From positions 310,001-374,000 of the forward strand of contig NZ_MIYK01000010.1 of the NCBI RefSeq assembly GCF_002907375.1: DNA of 64,000 nt, written 5' to 3'. The notes beneath the pieces were generated by a model that did not search any database, was not told where the DNA came from, and saw only the letters and a list, made by a program, of their open reading frames with translations. This document shows, piece by piece, positions 21,186 to 31,736 of the stretch. Within the stretch, counting starts at the first letter, position 1. Each line of letters opens with the position of its first letter. Source of the DNA: Fructilactobacillus lindneri DSM 20690 = JCM 11027. GTDB lineage: Bacteria > Bacillota > Bacilli > Lactobacillales > Lactobacillaceae. Both the position numbers and the translations under genes were made by a program.

Positions 21186-21554
21186 ATGATCCAACAAGAA
21201 AGTCGTTTAAAGGTTGCTGACAACTCTGGTGCTCGTGAACTTTTAACAATTAAAGTTTTAGGTGGTTCAAGAGTTAGATATGCAGGTATTGGTGATACAA
21301 TTGTTGCTACTGTTAAACAAGCAACACCAGGTGGCGTTGTCAAAAAAGGTGACGTTGTTAAAGCTGTTATTGTAAGAACTAAATCAGCTGCACATAGAAC
21401 TGATGGTTCATACATTCGTTTCGACGAAAATGCTGCAGTTTTAGTTAATGATGATAAGAGTCCTAAGGGAACCCGTATTTTCGGACCGGTTGCTCGTGAA
21501 TTACGTAATAATAATTTCATGAAGATCGTTTCATTAGCGCCTGAAGTACTTTAA
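21186..21554 (+). CDS. rplN: 50S ribosomal protein L14
   Basis: A 122-aa protein that binds 23S rRNA at the subunit interface. [20 protein letters not shown] and [13 protein letters not shown] are diagnostic. It is the first gene of the spc-type segment but has no obvious promoter of its own in the 56-nt gap. Confidence 0.97.
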   Translation: MIQQESRLKVADNSGARELLTIKVLGGSRVRYAGIGDTIVATVKQATPGGVVKKGDVVKAVIVRTKSAAHRTDGSYIRFDENAAVLVNDDKSPKGTRIFGPVARELRNNNFMKIVSLAPEVL

Positions 21555-21585
21555 TACTATTGCAAATCAAGGAGGTGCCAGATTA

Positions 21586-21894
21586 ATGTTCTTGAAAACT
21601 GGTGACAAAGTTCGTGTTATTGCTGGTAAAGACAAAGGTAAGGATGGAAAAATCATCAAAGCCATTGCTGCTGACAATCGCGTAGTTGTTGAGGGAATCA
21701 ACAAAGTTAAAAAACATCAAAAAGCTTCACAAGCAAATCCACAAGGTAACGTGTCTGATGTTGAAGCACCAATTAACGCATCAAACGTTATGTTGATTGA
21801 TCCATCGACTAATGAGCCTACTAGAATTAGTATGGAAGTTAAAGATGGCAAAAAAATTCGTATTTCAAAAAAATCACATAAAGCAATCGATTAA
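21586..21894 (+). CDS. rplX: 50S ribosomal protein L24
   Basis: A 102-aa assembly-initiator protein. The KOW motif [20 protein letters not shown] is at the N-terminus. Ribosome site AAGGAGGTG. Confidence 0.97.
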   Translation: MFLKTGDKVRVIAGKDKGKDGKIIKAIAADNRVVVEGINKVKKHQKASQANPQGNVSDVEAPINASNVMLIDPSTNEPTRISMEVKDGKKIRISKKSHKAID

Positions 21895-21924
21895 GATTGT
21901 TAGTGAAAGGAGGAAACTATTTTC

Positions 21925-22467
21925 ATGTCTACTCGTTTAGAAGAAAGATATAAGAAAGAAATTCTCCCAGCACTAGTAGAGAAATTTGACTATTCATCAA
22001 TTATGCAAGGACCAAAACTTGATAAAATTGTTTTGAATATGGGTGTTGGTGATGCAGTAACAAACTCTAAAAACTTAGACGAAGCTGTTAATGAATTGAC
22101 TTTAATTGCTGGTCAAAAACCTCTTGTAACTAAGGCTAAGAAATCTATTGCTACTTTCCGTTTACGTGAAGGTATGCCAATTGGTGCTAAAGTTACTCTT
22201 AGAGGTGACAAAATGTATGACTTTTTGGACAAATTAATTAATGTTTCATTGCCACGAGTTCGAGATTTCCATGGTGTTCCAAATCGTTCATTTGACGGTC
22301 GTGGAAACTACACTCTTGGTATTAAAGAACAATTGATTTTCCCAGAAATTAGTTACGATGATGTGAACCGTGTTAGAGGGTTGGATATCGTATTGGTAAC
22401 AACTGCTAAAACGGATGAAGAAGGACACGAATTATTAAAACAATTCGGTATGCCATTCGCTAAATAG
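21925..22467 (+). CDS. rplE: 50S ribosomal protein L5
   Basis: A 180-aa 5S rRNA-binding protein that contacts the P-site t[17 protein letters not shown] and RGRGNYTLG-type sequence ([18 protein letters not shown]) identify it. It is followed 11 nt later by rpsN. Confidence 0.97.
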   Translation: MSTRLEERYKKEILPALVEKFDYSSIMQGPKLDKIVLNMGVGDAVTNSKNLDEAVNELTLIAGQKPLVTKAKKSIATFRLREGMPIGAKVTLRGDKMYDFLDKLINVSLPRVRDFHGVPNRSFDGRGNYTLGIKEQLIFPEISYDDVNRVRGLDIVLVTTAKTDEEGHELLKQFGMPFAK

Positions 22468-22478
22468 GAGGTTTTATA

Positions 22479-22664
22479 TTGGCTAAGAAATCAATGATTG
22501 AAAAAAGCAAACGTCCAGCTAAGTTTTCTACACAAGCATATACTCGCTGCGAACGTTGTGGTCGACCTCGTGCGGTTTACCAAAAGTTCCACTTATGCCG
22601 AATTTGCTTGAGACAACTTGCTCATAAAGGTCAAATTCCAGGCATGAAAAAAGCTAGTTGGTAG
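22479..22664 (+). CDS. rpsN: 30S ribosomal protein S14, zinc-binding type Z
   Basis: A 61-aa short S14 with four zinc cysteines, C24-x2-C27 and C40-x2-C43. The start is TTG 22479 eight or so bases after AGGAGG; no ATG lies between the ribosome site and the conserved [15 protein letters not shown]. Being the zinc form, it would be subject to replacement by a zinc-free paralogue elsewhere under zinc limitation, if the genome has one. Confidence 0.95.
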   Translation: MAKKSMIEKSKRPAKFSTQAYTRCERCGRPRAVYQKFHLCRICLRQLAHKGQIPGMKKASW

Positions 22665-22696
22665 AATAAATAAACTTAAAGGGAGGTTTCACGTTT

Positions 22697-23095
22697 ATGG
22701 CAATGACAGATCCGATTGCAGACTTTTTAACTAGAATTCGTAACGCCAACATGGCTCGTCACAATTCAGTTGATGTTCCTGCATCAAAAATGAAACGCAA
22801 TATTGCTGAAATTTTAAAACGCGAAGGTTTTGTAAGTCGTGTTGAATACATTGAAGATGACAAACAAGGCGTTATTCGTGTTTATCTTAAATATGGTAAA
22901 AATGATCAACGTGTAATTTCAGGATTGAAACGAATTTCAAAACCTGGATTACGTTCATACGTTAAATCAGATGATGTTCCTAAGGTACTTAATGGATTAG
23001 GAATTGCAATCATCTCAACATCAAATGGTGTTATTACTGATAAAGAAGCTCGTGACAAACAAGTCGGCGGAGAAGTATTAGCATACGTTTGGTAA
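22697..23095 (+). CDS. rpsH: 30S ribosomal protein S8
   Basis: A 132-aa primary 16S rRNA-binding protein. [15 protein letters not shown] at the N-terminus and [14 protein letters not shown] near the C-terminus identify it. ATG 22697 and ATG 22703 are both possible starts; the spacing from GGGAGG favours the first. Confidence 0.96.
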   Translation: MAMTDPIADFLTRIRNANMARHNSVDVPASKMKRNIAEILKREGFVSRVEYIEDDKQGVIRVYLKYGKNDQRVISGLKRISKPGLRSYVKSDDVPKVLNGLGIAIISTSNGVITDKEARDKQVGGEVLAYVW

Positions 23096-23125
23096 AATTT
23101 ATAATGAAATGGAGGTGTCTATTAA

Positions 23126-23665
23126 ATGAGTAGAATTGGTTATAAAACGGTAGTTATTCCTGAAGGCGTAACAATTGAACGTAAAGATGATCAAGTTACA
23201 GTTAAGGGTCCTAAGGGTGAATTAACTGAAGCTTTTGCTCCAACTGTAGAAATGAAAGTTGATGGCAACGAAGTTAACTTTGAACCAACAGGTAAGTACG
23301 ATAACAAAATGCGTGCCATGCATGGTACTCAACGTGCTAACTTTGCTAACATGGTTGAAGGTGTTACCGATGGTTTTGCCAAAACTTTAAAATTAGTTGG
23401 TGTTGGATACCGTACCCAATTAAAGGGAAAGACATTAACTTTAAATGTTGGTTACTCTAACCCAGTTGAAGTTCCAGTTCCTGAAGATATTGAAGTTAAA
23501 GTTCCAGATAACACTACAACTGAAATTAGTGGAATCAACAAGCAACATGTTGGTGATTTTGCTGCTAAAGTTCGTGCAATTCGTTCACCAGAACCTTACA
23601 AAGGTAAAGGTATTCGTTATGCTGAAGAACATATTACTCTTAAAGAAGGTAAAACTGGTAAGTAG
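23126..23665 (+). CDS. rplF: 50S ribosomal protein L6
   Basis: A 179-aa two-domain protein near the factor-binding site. [25 protein letters not shown], and [14 protein letters not shown] near the C-terminus are diagnostic. Ribosome site GGAGGTG. Confidence 0.97.
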   Translation: MSRIGYKTVVIPEGVTIERKDDQVTVKGPKGELTEAFAPTVEMKVDGNEVNFEPTGKYDNKMRAMHGTQRANFANMVEGVTDGFAKTLKLVGVGYRTQLKGKTLTLNVGYSNPVEVPVPEDIEVKVPDNTTTEISGINKQHVGDFAAKVRAIRSPEPYKGKGIRYAEEHITLKEGKTGK

Positions 23666-23698
23666 TAATAATTAAAGAATAATATAGAGGTGACTATT

Positions 23699-24055
23699 TT
23701 GATTACAAAACCAAGCAAAAACAAAACACGTCAAGTAAGACATACACGTGTTCGTACTAAAATTGCTGGTACTGCTGAGTGCCCACGTTTAGACGTATTT
23801 CGTTCTAACAAAAACATCTACGCTCAAGTTATTGATGACGTAGCGGGTGTAACGCTAGCTAGTGCCTCAACTCTTGATAAAGAAGTAACTGGTGATAACA
23901 AATCTGAAAAAGCTGCTAGTGTTGGTAAACTAGTCGCAAAACGTGCTAATGACAACAAAATTAAAAAAGTTGTTTTTGATCGTGGAGGATACTTATACCA
24001 TGGACGTGTTAAAGCACTTGCAGACGCTGCACGTGAAAATGGATTAGAATTTTAA
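23699..24055 (+). CDS. rplR: 50S ribosomal protein L18
   Basis: A 118-aa 5S rRNA-binding protein. The start is TTG 23699, giving [19 protein letters not shown], the family N-terminus; the in-frame GTG at 23690 overlaps the ribosome site AGAGGTG and cannot be used with it. [19 protein letters not shown] and [18 protein letters not shown] are diagnostic. Confidence 0.95.
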   Translation: MITKPSKNKTRQVRHTRVRTKIAGTAECPRLDVFRSNKNIYAQVIDDVAGVTLASASTLDKEVTGDNKSEKAASVGKLVAKRANDNKIKKVVFDRGGYLYHGRVKALADAARENGLEF

Positions 24056-24076
24056 TAAAAGGAGGAATTTACTTAC

Positions 24077-24580
24077 ATGGCTAAATATATTGATCCTGAC
24101 AAATTGGATTTAGATGATAACGTTGTTGCCATTAACCGAATTACTAAAGTTGTTAAAGGTGGACGTAGATTACGTTTTGCCGCTTTAGCAGTTGTTGGTG
24201 ATAAAAACGGTCACGTTGGCTTTGGTACTGGTAAAGCTCAAGAAGTTCCAGAAGCAATTCGTAAAGCAGTTGAAGCTGCTAAAAAGAACTTGATTGAGGT
24301 TCCAATCGTTGGAACAACTATTCCTCACGAAATAGTTGGTGTTTACGGCGGTGGTAAGATTATGTTGAAACCTGCTGAAGAAGGTTCTGGAGTTGCAGCC
24401 GGTGGTGCTGTTCGTTCTGTCATGGAATTAGCTGGTATCAGTGATGTTACTAGTAAACGTCTTGGTTCAGACACAGCAATCAACGTAATTCGTGCAACTT
24501 TCGAAGGTCTTAAAGGCCTCAAAAATGCTAATGAAGTTTCAGAACTTCGTGGTGTTTCTGTTGATCATTTAGCTGAATAA
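24077..24580 (+). CDS. rpsE: 30S ribosomal protein S5
   Basis: A 167-aa protein that supports decoding accuracy. The N-terminal double-stranded-RNA-type fold ([21 protein letters not shown]) with the conserved GG at the spectinomycin-linked loop, and [15 protein letters not shown], identify it. Confidence 0.97.
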   Translation: MAKYIDPDKLDLDDNVVAINRITKVVKGGRRLRFAALAVVGDKNGHVGFGTGKAQEVPEAIRKAVEAAKKNLIEVPIVGTTIPHEIVGVYGGGKIMLKPAEEGSGVAAGGAVRSVMELAGISDVTSKRLGSDTAINVIRATFEGLKGLKNANEVSELRGVSVDHLAE

Positions 24581-24593
24581 GGAGGATTATCAG

Positions 24594-24779
24594 ATGGCTC
24601 AATTAAAGATTACTTTAGTTCATAGCGCTGCTCATCGTCTTCCTAAACAACGTAAGATTGTGGAAGCTTTAGGTTTAGGTCGTATTAATAGTAGTGTTAT
24701 TCGACCTGACAATGCAGCAACTCGTGGTGCAATCTTCAAAGTTGCTCATTTAGTTGATGTTGAACAAATTAAAGATTAA
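24594..24779 (+). CDS. rpmD: 50S ribosomal protein L30
   Basis: A 61-aa protein. [25 protein letters not shown] is shared with the family. It starts 14 nt after rpsE with GGAGGA. Confidence 0.96.
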   Translation: MAQLKITLVHSAAHRLPKQRKIVEALGLGRINSSVIRPDNAATRGAIFKVAHLVDVEQIKD

Positions 24780-24810
24780 TTATTTTAAAGTAAGAGGAGG
24801 TGCAATTTTT

Positions 24811-25242
24811 ATGAAGTTACACGAATTAAAGTTTGCTGAAGGTTCACGTGGTGAAAGAACTAGAAAAGGTCGTGGACGTTCAAGTAAAGGTAAGACTTCT
24901 GGCCGTGGTCAAAAAGGTCAAAAGGCTCGTGGTAAAACACGTTTAGGTTTTGAAGGTGGACAAATGCCTTTGTACCGTCGAATTCCAAAACGTGGATTTA
25001 CTAACATTCATCGTAAAGATATTGTGATTGTTAATGTTAACGAACTTAATAGTTTTGATAACGGTGCTGAAGTTACACCAGAAGTATTAATTGAAACTGG
25101 AATTATTAAGAATGCCAAAGATGGTGTTAAAATCCTAGGTGAAGGTAAACTTGAAAAGAAATTAAATGTAAAAGCAAACAAGTTTTCTGAAAGTGCAAAA
25201 AAAGCTATTGAAGATGCCGGCGGTAAAGCTGAGGTGATTTAA
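24811..25242 (+). CDS. rplO: 50S ribosomal protein L15
   Basis: A 143-aa protein with the glycine/arginine-rich N-terminus [21 protein letters not shown] typical of L15. ATG 24811 follows AGAGGAGGTG; an in-frame upstream ATG at 24754 lies inside rpmD. It overlaps secY in TAATG. Confidence 0.96.
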   Translation: MKLHELKFAEGSRGERTRKGRGRSSKGKTSGRGQKGQKARGKTRLGFEGGQMPLYRRIPKRGFTNIHRKDIVIVNVNELNSFDNGAEVTPEVLIETGIIKNAKDGVKILGEGKLEKKLNVKANKFSESAKKAIEDAGGKAEVI

Positions 25243-26555
25243 TGTTATCAACCTTAAAAAGTGCCTTCGAAGACAAAAATATTCGCAAAAAGATTTTGTT
25301 TACTCTTTTTGTATTAGCAATATTTCGATTAGGAGCTTATATCACAGTTCCTGGAGTAAATGCTAAGGCTCTTCAAGAAGTAGCTTCTTCTGGGTTAGTT
25401 AATGTTTTAAATATGTTTAGTGGTGGAGGATTAACTAATTACTCCATTTTTGCCATGGGGGTTTCTCCTTATATTACTGCTCAAATTGTAGTTCAACTTT
25501 TACAAATGGATATTGTTCCAAAGTTTGTTGAGTGGGGTAAGCAAGGTGAAGTCGGGCGATTAAAGTTAGATAAAGTTACTCGAAGACTTACAATTGTTTT
25601 AGCTTTTTGTCAGTCAATTGGGATTACAGCAGGATTTAATGCCTTAAGTAGTTTGCATTTGGTTGAAAATCCAAGTATTGGAACGTATATAAGCATTGGT
25701 TTGATTTTAACTGCTGGAACTATGTTAACAACTTGGATGGGTGACATGATTACTGATAAAGGAATTGGTCAAGGAATTTCAATGATCATTTTTGCTGGGA
25801 TTGTAGCTAATATTCCAACCGGGTTTGAAAGTGTTTACCGTGAATATGTTCAAGGTACACCAATGAGTGATATGTGGCGACCTGCTTTATTTATTGCAAT
25901 TTTGATTATTGCTATTTTAGTAGTTGTTACTTTTGTTACTTGGGTTCAACAAGCTGAGAGAAGAATTCCAATTCAGTATACTAGAAGAGCTGCTGGATCT
26001 GCCAAATCAAGTTATCTTCCTTTGAAAGTTAACGTTGCTGGTGTTATTCCAGTTATTTTCGCTAGTGCTTTTATTTCTACTCCACAGACGATTTTAATGT
26101 TTTTTACTAGAAATTATGGTGGAGCTGGTTGGTTTAAGTTTTTAACACAATTATTTAATATGCAAACTCCAATGGGAGCTACATTTTATACTGTTTTAAT
26201 TGTTGTCTTTACATTCTTTTATGCTTTTGTTCAAGTTAATCCTGAAAAGTTAGCTGAAAATTTGCAAAAGCAAGGTAGTTATATTCCTGGTGTATGGCCT
26301 GGGCATGAAACCCAACTTTATATTTCTCGTCTTTTGATGAGATTAAGTACAGTTGGTGCATTGTTTTTAGGAATCGTTTCTTTGATTCCATTAGTTGCAC
26401 AAAATGTTTGGAATTTAAATAGTTCTATTGGACTAGGCGGAACTAACTTATTGATTATAGTTGGAGTTGCTATTGAAACCATGCAACAAATTAAGGGATT
26501 AACTATGAGACAAGAATATACTGGTTTTATTCAAAACGATCCTAAAGGCAATTAG
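25242..26555 (+). CDS. secY: SecY, protein translocase channel subunit
   Basis: A 437-aa membrane protein with ten predicted helices that forms the SecYEG pore. The N-terminal FTLFVLAIFRLGAYITVPG, the plug region near FSGGGLTNYSIFAMGVSPYI, and the conserved cytoplasmic loop QQAERRIPIQYTRR are visible. It starts in the rplO stop codon (TAATG), so it is coupled to ribosomal protein synthesis. Confidence 0.97.
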   Translation: MLSTLKSAFEDKNIRKKILFTLFVLAIFRLGAYITVPGVNAKALQEVASSGLVNVLNMFSGGGLTNYSIFAMGVSPYITAQIVVQLLQMDIVPKFVEWGKQGEVGRLKLDKVTRRLTIVLAFCQSIGITAGFNALSSLHLVENPSIGTYISIGLILTAGTMLTTWMGDMITDKGIGQGISMIIFAGIVANIPTGFESVYREYVQGTPMSDMWRPALFIAILIIAILVVVTFVTWVQQAERRIPIQYTRRAAGSAKSSYLPLKVNVAGVIPVIFASAFISTPQTILMFFTRNYGGAGWFKFLTQLFNMQTPMGATFYTVLIVVFTFFYAFVQVNPEKLAENLQKQGSYIPGVWPGHETQLYISRLLMRLSTVGALFLGIVSLIPLVAQNVWNLNSSIGLGGTNLLIIVGVAIETMQQIKGLTMRQEYTGFIQNDPKGN

Positions 26556-26572
26556 TAATGGAGGACAAATAA

Positions 26573-27232
26573 ATGTCAATGAATTTATTGTTAATGGGTC
26601 TTCCAGGTGCCGGTAAAGGAACTCAAGCTGAATTTATAGTTGAAAAATATCAAATTCCACATATTTCTACCGGTGATATTTTTAGAGCAGCTATAAAAGG
26701 AAAGACGCCATTAGGTATTGAAGCACAAAAGTATATTGATAAAGGTGAATTAGTTCCAGACGAAGTCACCTGTAAAATTGTTGCAGAACGGCTAAAACAA
26801 AATGACACTAAAAATGGTTATCTGTTGGATGGATTTCCACGAGATTTAGATCAAGCAAAAAGTCTTGAAGAAATTACTGATAAACTTGATAAAAAGTTAG
26901 ATGCTGTAATTAACATTGATGTTGATCCCGACACCTTAGTTCAACGTTTATCTGGTCGTTTTATTTGTAAGAACTGTGGTGCTACTTATCATAAATTGTA
27001 CAAAAAACCTAAAGTCGAAGGTACGTGTGATGTTTGTGGTGGACACGTATTTTATCAACGAAGCGATGACAAACCTGAAACTGTAGAAAATCGATTGAAA
27101 GTAAATATTAAAATGAATACTCCATTAATTGATTTTTATAAAAAACTCAATTTATTGCATACAGTAAATGGTAATCAAGACATTGCAAATGTTACTGAAG
27201 ATATTAATAAAATTCTTACTAATTTAAACTAA
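26573..27232 (+). CDS. adk: Adenylate kinase
   Basis: A 219-aa enzyme, AMP + ATP to 2 ADP. P-loop GLPGAGKGT (about 8-16), NMP-binding segment [20 protein letters not shown], and a zinc-binding LID with CKNC and CDVC. ATG 26573 has GGAGG eight bases ahead; ATG 26579 is an alternative. The next stretch holds a new promoter for infA. Confidence 0.97.
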   Translation: MSMNLLLMGLPGAGKGTQAEFIVEKYQIPHISTGDIFRAAIKGKTPLGIEAQKYIDKGELVPDEVTCKIVAERLKQNDTKNGYLLDGFPRDLDQAKSLEEITDKLDKKLDAVINIDVDPDTLVQRLSGRFICKNCGATYHKLYKKPKVEGTCDVCGGHVFYQRSDDKPETVENRLKVNIKMNTPLIDFYKKLNLLHTVNGNQDIANVTEDINKILTNLN

Positions 27233-27282
27233 TTTTTAGTTAGTTGATTGTGGAATTGAAAAGTATGTGCTATATTTAAGTT

Positions 27283-27291
27283 TGCTATAAT
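27283..27291 (+). promoter_or_regulatory. Extended -10 promoter before infA
   Basis: TGCTATAAT (27283-27291) fits the TGnTATAAT extended -10 consensus. No good -35 is seen at 17 bp. It lies in the only gap of about 100 nt inside the superoperon and would give an internal start for infA-rpmJ-rpsM-rpsK-rpoA-rplQ. Confidence 0.6.
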
Positions 27292-27334
27292 ATTTAATAA
27301 ATATTGAATTAATCATTAATTTTGGAGGACTATT

Positions 27335-27553
27335 TTGTCTAAAGATAATGTAATTGAAATCGAAGGAAAGATTACTGAAACCTTACCTAATGCAATGTTC
27401 AAAGTTGAATTAGAAAATGGTCACGTTATTTTGGCTCATGTTTCTGGTAAAATTAGAATGCATTACATTAAGATACTTCCAGGAGATCGTGTAACTGTTG
27501 AAATGTCACCATATGATTTAACTAAAGGCAGAATTACTTATAGATTTAAGTGA
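27335..27553 (+). CDS. infA: Translation initiation factor IF-1
   Basis: A 72-aa OB-fold factor that occupies the ribosomal A site during initiation. [20 protein letters not shown] and [18 protein letters not shown] are diagnostic. The start is TTG 27335 after TTGGAGGA, which itself depends on initiation factor function. Confidence 0.96.
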   Translation: MSKDNVIEIEGKITETLPNAMFKVELENGHVILAHVSGKIRMHYIKILPGDRVTVEMSPYDLTKGRITYRFK

Positions 27554-27579
27554 TGTCTTTTATTTAGGAGGTTTATAAT

Positions 27580-27699
27580 ATGAAAGTGAGACCATCAGTA
27601 AAAAAGATGTGTGAACATTGTAAAATCATCAAAAGAAAAGGTCGTGTGATGGTAATTTGTTCCGCAAATCCAAAACACAAACAAAGACAAGGAAAATAA
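27580..27699 (+). CDS. rpmJ: 50S ribosomal protein L36, zinc-binding form
   Basis: A 39-aa protein, [15 protein letters not shown] and so on, with zinc ligands C11, C14, C27 and H33 all present. It starts at ATG 27580 after TTAGGAGG and ends at TAA 27697-27699, between infA and rpsM where L36 is expected. Confidence 0.95.
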   Translation: MKVRPSVKKMCEHCKIIKRKGRVMVICSANPKHKQRQGK

Positions 27700-27724
27700 T
27701 TAATATAACAGGAGGTGGACATTA

Positions 27725-28075
27725 ATGGCTCGTATCGCCGGAGTAGATTTACCACGTAACAAACGAATTGTAATTGCATTAACATATATCTATGGTGTTG
27801 GTGAAACAACTGCCCAAGAAGTATTAAAAGAAGCTGGTGTTTCTGAAGACGTTCGTACTCAAAACTTAACTCCTGATCAAGAAGATAAGATTAGAGCTGC
27901 TCTTGACTCATTCACTATTGAAGGTGACTTGCGTCGTGAAGTTAGTATGAATATTAAGAGACTTTCAGAAATTGGTTCTTACCGTGGCATGCGTCATCGT
28001 CGTGGCTTACCTTCTAGAGGTCAACACACTAAAAACAACGCTCGTACCAGAAAAGGTAAGAGAACCAAGAAATAA
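27725..28075 (+). CDS. rpsM: 30S ribosomal protein S13
   Basis: A 116-aa head protein that contacts the P-site tRNA and bridges to 50[21 protein letters not shown] and [20 protein letters not shown] are diagnostic. Ribosome site CAGGAGGTG. Confidence 0.97.
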   Translation: MARIAGVDLPRNKRIVIALTYIYGVGETTAQEVLKEAGVSEDVRTQNLTPDQEDKIRAALDSFTIEGDLRREVSMNIKRLSEIGSYRGMRHRRGLPSRGQHTKNNARTRKGKRTKK

Positions 28076-28103
28076 TAATTAAAAAAGGAGGTTATCAATT
28101 CAT

Positions 28104-28493
28104 ATGGTAAAGACTAAAAATACTCGTAAACGTAAAGCAAGAAAACATGTTGAATCCGGTGTTGCTCACATCCATTCAACTTTTAACAATACATTGGTTA
28201 TGATTACTGATATTCAAGGGAATGCAATTGCATGGTCATCTGCTGGTGCTTTAGGTTTCCGTGGAAGTCGTAAGTCAACGCCATTTGCTGCACAAATGGC
28301 CGCTGAAGCAGCTGCTAAGTCAGCAATGGAACATGGTATGAAATCAGTTGAAGTTGCTGTTAAGGGACCAGGTTCTGGACGTGAATCTGCAATCCGTGCT
28401 TTACAAACTACTGGTTTGGAAGTTGCAGCAATTCGCGATGTTACCCCAGTTCCTCATAATGGTTGTCGTCCTCCAAAACGTCGTAGAGTTTAA
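28104..28493 (+). CDS. rpsK: 30S ribosomal protein S11
   Basis: A 129-aa platform protein. [18 protein letters not shown] and the C-terminal [17 protein letters not shown] are diagnostic. Ribosome site AAAGGAGGTT. Confidence 0.97.
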   Translation: MVKTKNTRKRKARKHVESGVAHIHSTFNNTLVMITDIQGNAIAWSSAGALGFRGSRKSTPFAAQMAAEAAAKSAMEHGMKSVEVAVKGPGSGRESAIRALQTTGLEVAAIRDVTPVPHNGCRPPKRRRV

Positions 28494-28554
28494 TTTTTAA
28501 TGAAAGTTAATTTTGTAAAAGACTCAACGCGGTTTGAAAGGGGTAGAAATTAGA

Positions 28555-29505
28555 ATGATTGAATTTGAAAAGCCTAACATTCATAAAATTGAAGAAACAA
28601 ATAACTATGGTGAAGTAGTTGTAGAACCATTAGAACGTGGATATGGGACAACCCTTGGTAATTCTTTAAGACGTATTTTGCTGGCTTCATTACCTGGTGC
28701 TGCCATAACCAGTGTTCAAATTGATGGTGTTTTGCATGAATTTTCAACTGTTAAAGGTGTTACAGAAGATGTTACTAAGATTATTTTAAACTTGAAGAAA
28801 ATCAAGTTAAAGATTGAATCTGATGATAATGATCTCCATACTATGAGTATTAATGTAACCGGGCCTGCAGACGTGACAGCTGGTGACATCGTTACTGATA
28901 GCGATACAACCATTTTGAATCCTGATTTGCATATTGCAACTGTTGCTGAAGGTGCCACTTTACACATGACTATGACTGCTAACAAAGGTCGTGGATATGT
29001 ATCAGCTGAAGAAAACAAAGCTAGAAACGATGATATGCCAATTGGTGTATTACCAGTCGATTCTATTTATACCCCAATCGAACGTGTTAACTACCAAGTG
29101 GAAGATACACGTGTTGGACAACGTGATGATTTTGATAAATTGACTTTGGATGTTTGGACTGATGGTTCAATTACTCCTTCTGATTCTATTAGTTTAGCTG
29201 CTAAGATTTTAAGTCAACATCTTGATATGTTTGTTGGCTTAACTGATCGAGCTCAAAAAGCTAACGTAATGGTTGAAAAAGAAGAAAGCCATAAAGAAAA
29301 AATGCTTGAAATGTCAATTGAAGAATTAGATCTTTCAGTTCGTTCATATAATTGTTTGAAACGTGCTGGAATTAACACTGTTCAAGAATTAACAGATAAA
29401 TCCATGGCTGATATGATGAAGGTTAGAAATCTTGGTCGTAAGTCCCTTGAAGAAATTGAACAAAAAATTGAAGCTCTTGGATTATCTTTTCGTAAAGAAG
29501 ATTAA
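28555..29505 (+). CDS. rpoA: RNA polymerase alpha subunit
   Basis: A 316-aa subunit that dimerises to start polymerase assembly. The N-terminal domain has [20 protein letters not shown]; the C-terminal domain that contacts UP elements and activators has [19 protein letters not shown] and [15 protein letters not shown] 28555 with AAAGGGG ahead is chosen; an in-frame TTG at 28534 lies before the ribosome site. Confidence 0.97.
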   Translation: MIEFEKPNIHKIEETNNYGEVVVEPLERGYGTTLGNSLRRILLASLPGAAITSVQIDGVLHEFSTVKGVTEDVTKIILNLKKIKLKIESDDNDLHTMSINVTGPADVTAGDIVTDSDTTILNPDLHIATVAEGATLHMTMTANKGRGYVSAEENKARNDDMPIGVLPVDSIYTPIERVNYQVEDTRVGQRDDFDKLTLDVWTDGSITPSDSISLAAKILSQHLDMFVGLTDRAQKANVMVEKEESHKEKMLEMSIEELDLSVRSYNCLKRAGINTVQELTDKSMADMMKVRNLGRKSLEEIEQKIEALGLSFRKED

Positions 29506-29527
29506 ATAAAAAGGAGGATACCAACTT

Positions 29528-29908
29528 ATGAGTTATCGTAAATTTGGTCGTGAAAAAGGACCACGTCGTGCCATGCTTCGTAATTTAACTACTGACTTAA
29601 TTGTTAATGGAAGAATTAAAACTACAGAAGCAAAAGCTAAAGATGTAAGATCTTCTGCTGAAAAAATGGTTACTTTAGGTAAACGTGGGGACTTAAATGC
29701 TCGTCGTCAAGCAGCTGCATATTTACAAAATATGATTGCAGATGTTAAAGAAGATGGTGATGACATTAAAGTAACATCTGCTTTGCAAAAATTATTTGAT
29801 GAAATTGCTCCTAAATATAAGGATCGTAATGGTGGGTACACTCGGATTCTTAAAACCATTCCTCGTCGTGGAGACGGTGCACAAATGGTAATTTTAGAAT
29901 TTGTTTAA
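29528..29908 (+). CDS. rplQ: 50S ribosomal protein L17
   Basis: A 126-aa tunnel-exit protein, [20 protein letters not shown] at the N-terminus. Last gene of the ribosomal superoperon. A structured RNA element lies 35 nt downstream. Confidence 0.97.
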   Translation: MSYRKFGREKGPRRAMLRNLTTDLIVNGRIKTTEAKAKDVRSSAEKMVTLGKRGDLNARRQAAAYLQNMIADVKEDGDDIKVTSALQKLFDEIAPKYKDRNGGYTRILKTIPRRGDGAQMVILEFV

Positions 29909-29942
29909 TTAATAAATTCTAAGATAATTTAATATTTCACTG

Positions 29943-30045
29943 AATCACTAAGATTAAGGTATAAAGCGTTACGATGATGGATTTCCAAGTCTAGCTTGAA
30001 TGTGGGTTAAACCATGCGCCTTAATCTTTTAGTGATTTTTTTATA
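29943..30045 (+). ncRNA. L17 downstream element (L17DE) RNA
   Basis: A long closing helix pairs AATCACTAAGATTAAGG (29943-29959) with CCTTAATCTTTTAGTGATT (30019-30037, one bulge), then a T-run. About 60 nt of internal sequence carry further short pairings. Position immediately after rplQ, size and taxon fit the described L17 downstream element of lactic acid bacteria and Listeria, whose function is unknown. It also ends in terminator form and probably closes the superoperon while the ECF genes start after it. Confidence 0.8.
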
Positions 30046-30072
30046 CATAATATTCAGAAGTAGGTGAATTTA

Positions 30073-30897
30073 GTGCCGTCAAAAATTAAATTTAAAAATG
30101 TTTCGTTTAAATATGAGAATCAAATTAGTGTACTGAAAGATATTTCGTTTAAAATTAAGGCGGGAACTACTAATGCTTTAGTTGGTAAAAATGGAAGCGG
30201 AAAAAGTACAATTGCTAAATTAATGGACGGATTACTTGCACCTGATTCTGGAACAATTGAAATTGATGGAGAAAAGATCAATACAAAAAATATAGCTCAG
30301 ATGCGAACTAAAATTGGTCTTGTTTTTCAAAATCCTAATGATCAAATTATTGGTGCTACAGTTGCTGAAGATGTTGCTTTTGGATTAGAAAATCGAAATA
30401 TTGATTATAAAATCATGCATGAAATGGTTGAGAAAGCATTAATTAAAGTTGGAATGAATGAATTTGAAAATCAGGATCCTAATTTGCTTTCTGGCGGACA
30501 AAAACAAAAAGTTGCCATAGCAGCTGCCTTAGCAATTAATCCATCAATTTTAATATTGGATGAAGCAACGAGCATGCTTGATCCAGTTTCAAAACAAGAA
30601 ATAAAAAATATCATAAAAAAGTTACAAACAACGACTGATTTAACGATTATAATCATTACACATGACATAGAAATGTTGGATCAGGTTGATAACGTGATTG
30701 CAATTCAAGAACAACAGATTATTTTTTCAGGTGAGCCACAACAGTTATTCTTATGTACTAACTTGATGAAAAGAATGGACATGGAACCTCCGTTTAGTGA
30801 ACAAGTTAAAAAAGAACTCACTAGTCAAGGAATTAAGTTACCAAACCAATATCTAAATGATGAGGAATTAGCACAATGGATTACCAAATTAATTTAA
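30073..30897 (+). CDS. ecfA1: ECF transporter ATPase EcfA1
   Basis: A 274-aa ABC ATPase of the shared energizing module for vitamin and metal uptake. Walker A GKNGSGKST, Q-loop VFQNPNDQ, signature LSGGQKQKVAIA, Walker B ILILDEATSMLDP and the H-loop ITHD are intact. GTG 30064 overlaps the ribosome site AGTAGGTG, so GTG 30073 is chosen. It overlaps ecfA2 by 22 nt. Substrate-specificity (S) components are not here, as usual for group II ECF systems. Confidence 0.94.
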   Translation: MPSKIKFKNVSFKYENQISVLKDISFKIKAGTTNALVGKNGSGKSTIAKLMDGLLAPDSGTIEIDGEKINTKNIAQMRTKIGLVFQNPNDQIIGATVAEDVAFGLENRNIDYKIMHEMVEKALIKVGMNEFENQDPNLLSGGQKQKVAIAAALAINPSILILDEATSMLDPVSKQEIKNIIKKLQTTTDLTIIIITHDIEMLDQVDNVIAIQEQQIIFSGEPQQLFLCTNLMKRMDMEPPFSEQVKKELTSQGIKLPNQYLNDEELAQWITKLI

Positions 30898-31730
30898 ATA
30901 ATGTTGATTATTTGTATGCTCCTAACACACCATTTGTACACTTAGCATTACATGGGATTAATTTAAAAGTTAAAAAAGGAGAGTTTCTAACAATTATCGG
31001 TTCAACTGGTAGTGGGAAATCAACTTTAATTAAATTATTAAATGGATTGCAAACTGCTACGAGAGGAATAGTTGAGATAAATGGAATCGAGCTTAATTCC
31101 AAGACAAAAAAGAAAAATTTACAAGAAATTAGATCTCAAGTTGGAATGATTTTTCAATCGCCAGAAAAACAGTTATTTGCGGATACAGTCTTAGATGATG
31201 TAAGTTTTGGACCACTTAATTTTGGTTATTCAAAAAAAGAATCAGAAACTTTAGCAAAAAAGACTTTGCTTTCAGTAGGTATCAAATCTGAGTTATTTAA
31301 TCGGTCGCCTTTTGAGTTGTCTGGGGGACAAATGCGGCGGGTAGCAATTGCAGGAGTATTAGCAATGCAGCCTCAAGTTTTGGTTTTAGACGAGCCTACC
31401 GTTGGACTAGATGCTAATGGTAAAAAAAATATTTTAGAATTAATTAAAAAATTAAATGTTAAAAATAAGACAACCATCATTATGGTTACACATGATATGA
31501 ATGTTGTTAGTGAATATTCTAATCGAGTTGTTTATTTGAATAAGGGACAAGTTCAAGCGGACATTATCCCTAAACAATTTTTTGCAGATTATCAAGATAC
31601 GGTTATTCTTCCAGATGCTGTTAAAATGTATAAACTTTTAAAACAACATGGAATCGTATTAGATGAACTGCCAATGACTAAAAATGAACTGATAAAATTA
31701 ATTATGCAGAAATCAAAAATGGTGAGGTGA
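30876..31730 (+). CDS. ecfA2: ECF transporter ATPase EcfA2
   Basis: A 284-aa ABC ATPase paired with EcfA1. Walker A GSTGSGKST, Q-loop IFQSPEKQ, signature LSGGQMRRVAIA, Walker B VLVLDEPTVGLDANG and VTHD are intact. The C-terminal extension of about 60 residues is typical. It starts inside ecfA1, implying coupled translation and equal stoichiometry. Confidence 0.95.
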   Translation: MDYQINLNNVDYLYAPNTPFVHLALHGINLKVKKGEFLTIIGSTGSGKSTLIKLLNGLQTATRGIVEINGIELNSKTKKKNLQEIRSQVGMIFQSPEKQLFADTVLDDVSFGPLNFGYSKKESETLAKKTLLSVGIKSELFNRSPFELSGGQMRRVAIAGVLAMQPQVLVLDEPTVGLDANGKKNILELIKKLNVKNKTTIIMVTHDMNVVSEYSNRVVYLNKGQVQADIIPKQFFADYQDTVILPDAVKMYKLLKQHGIVLDELPMTKNELIKLIMQKSKMVR

Positions 31731-31736
31731 AGTTGA

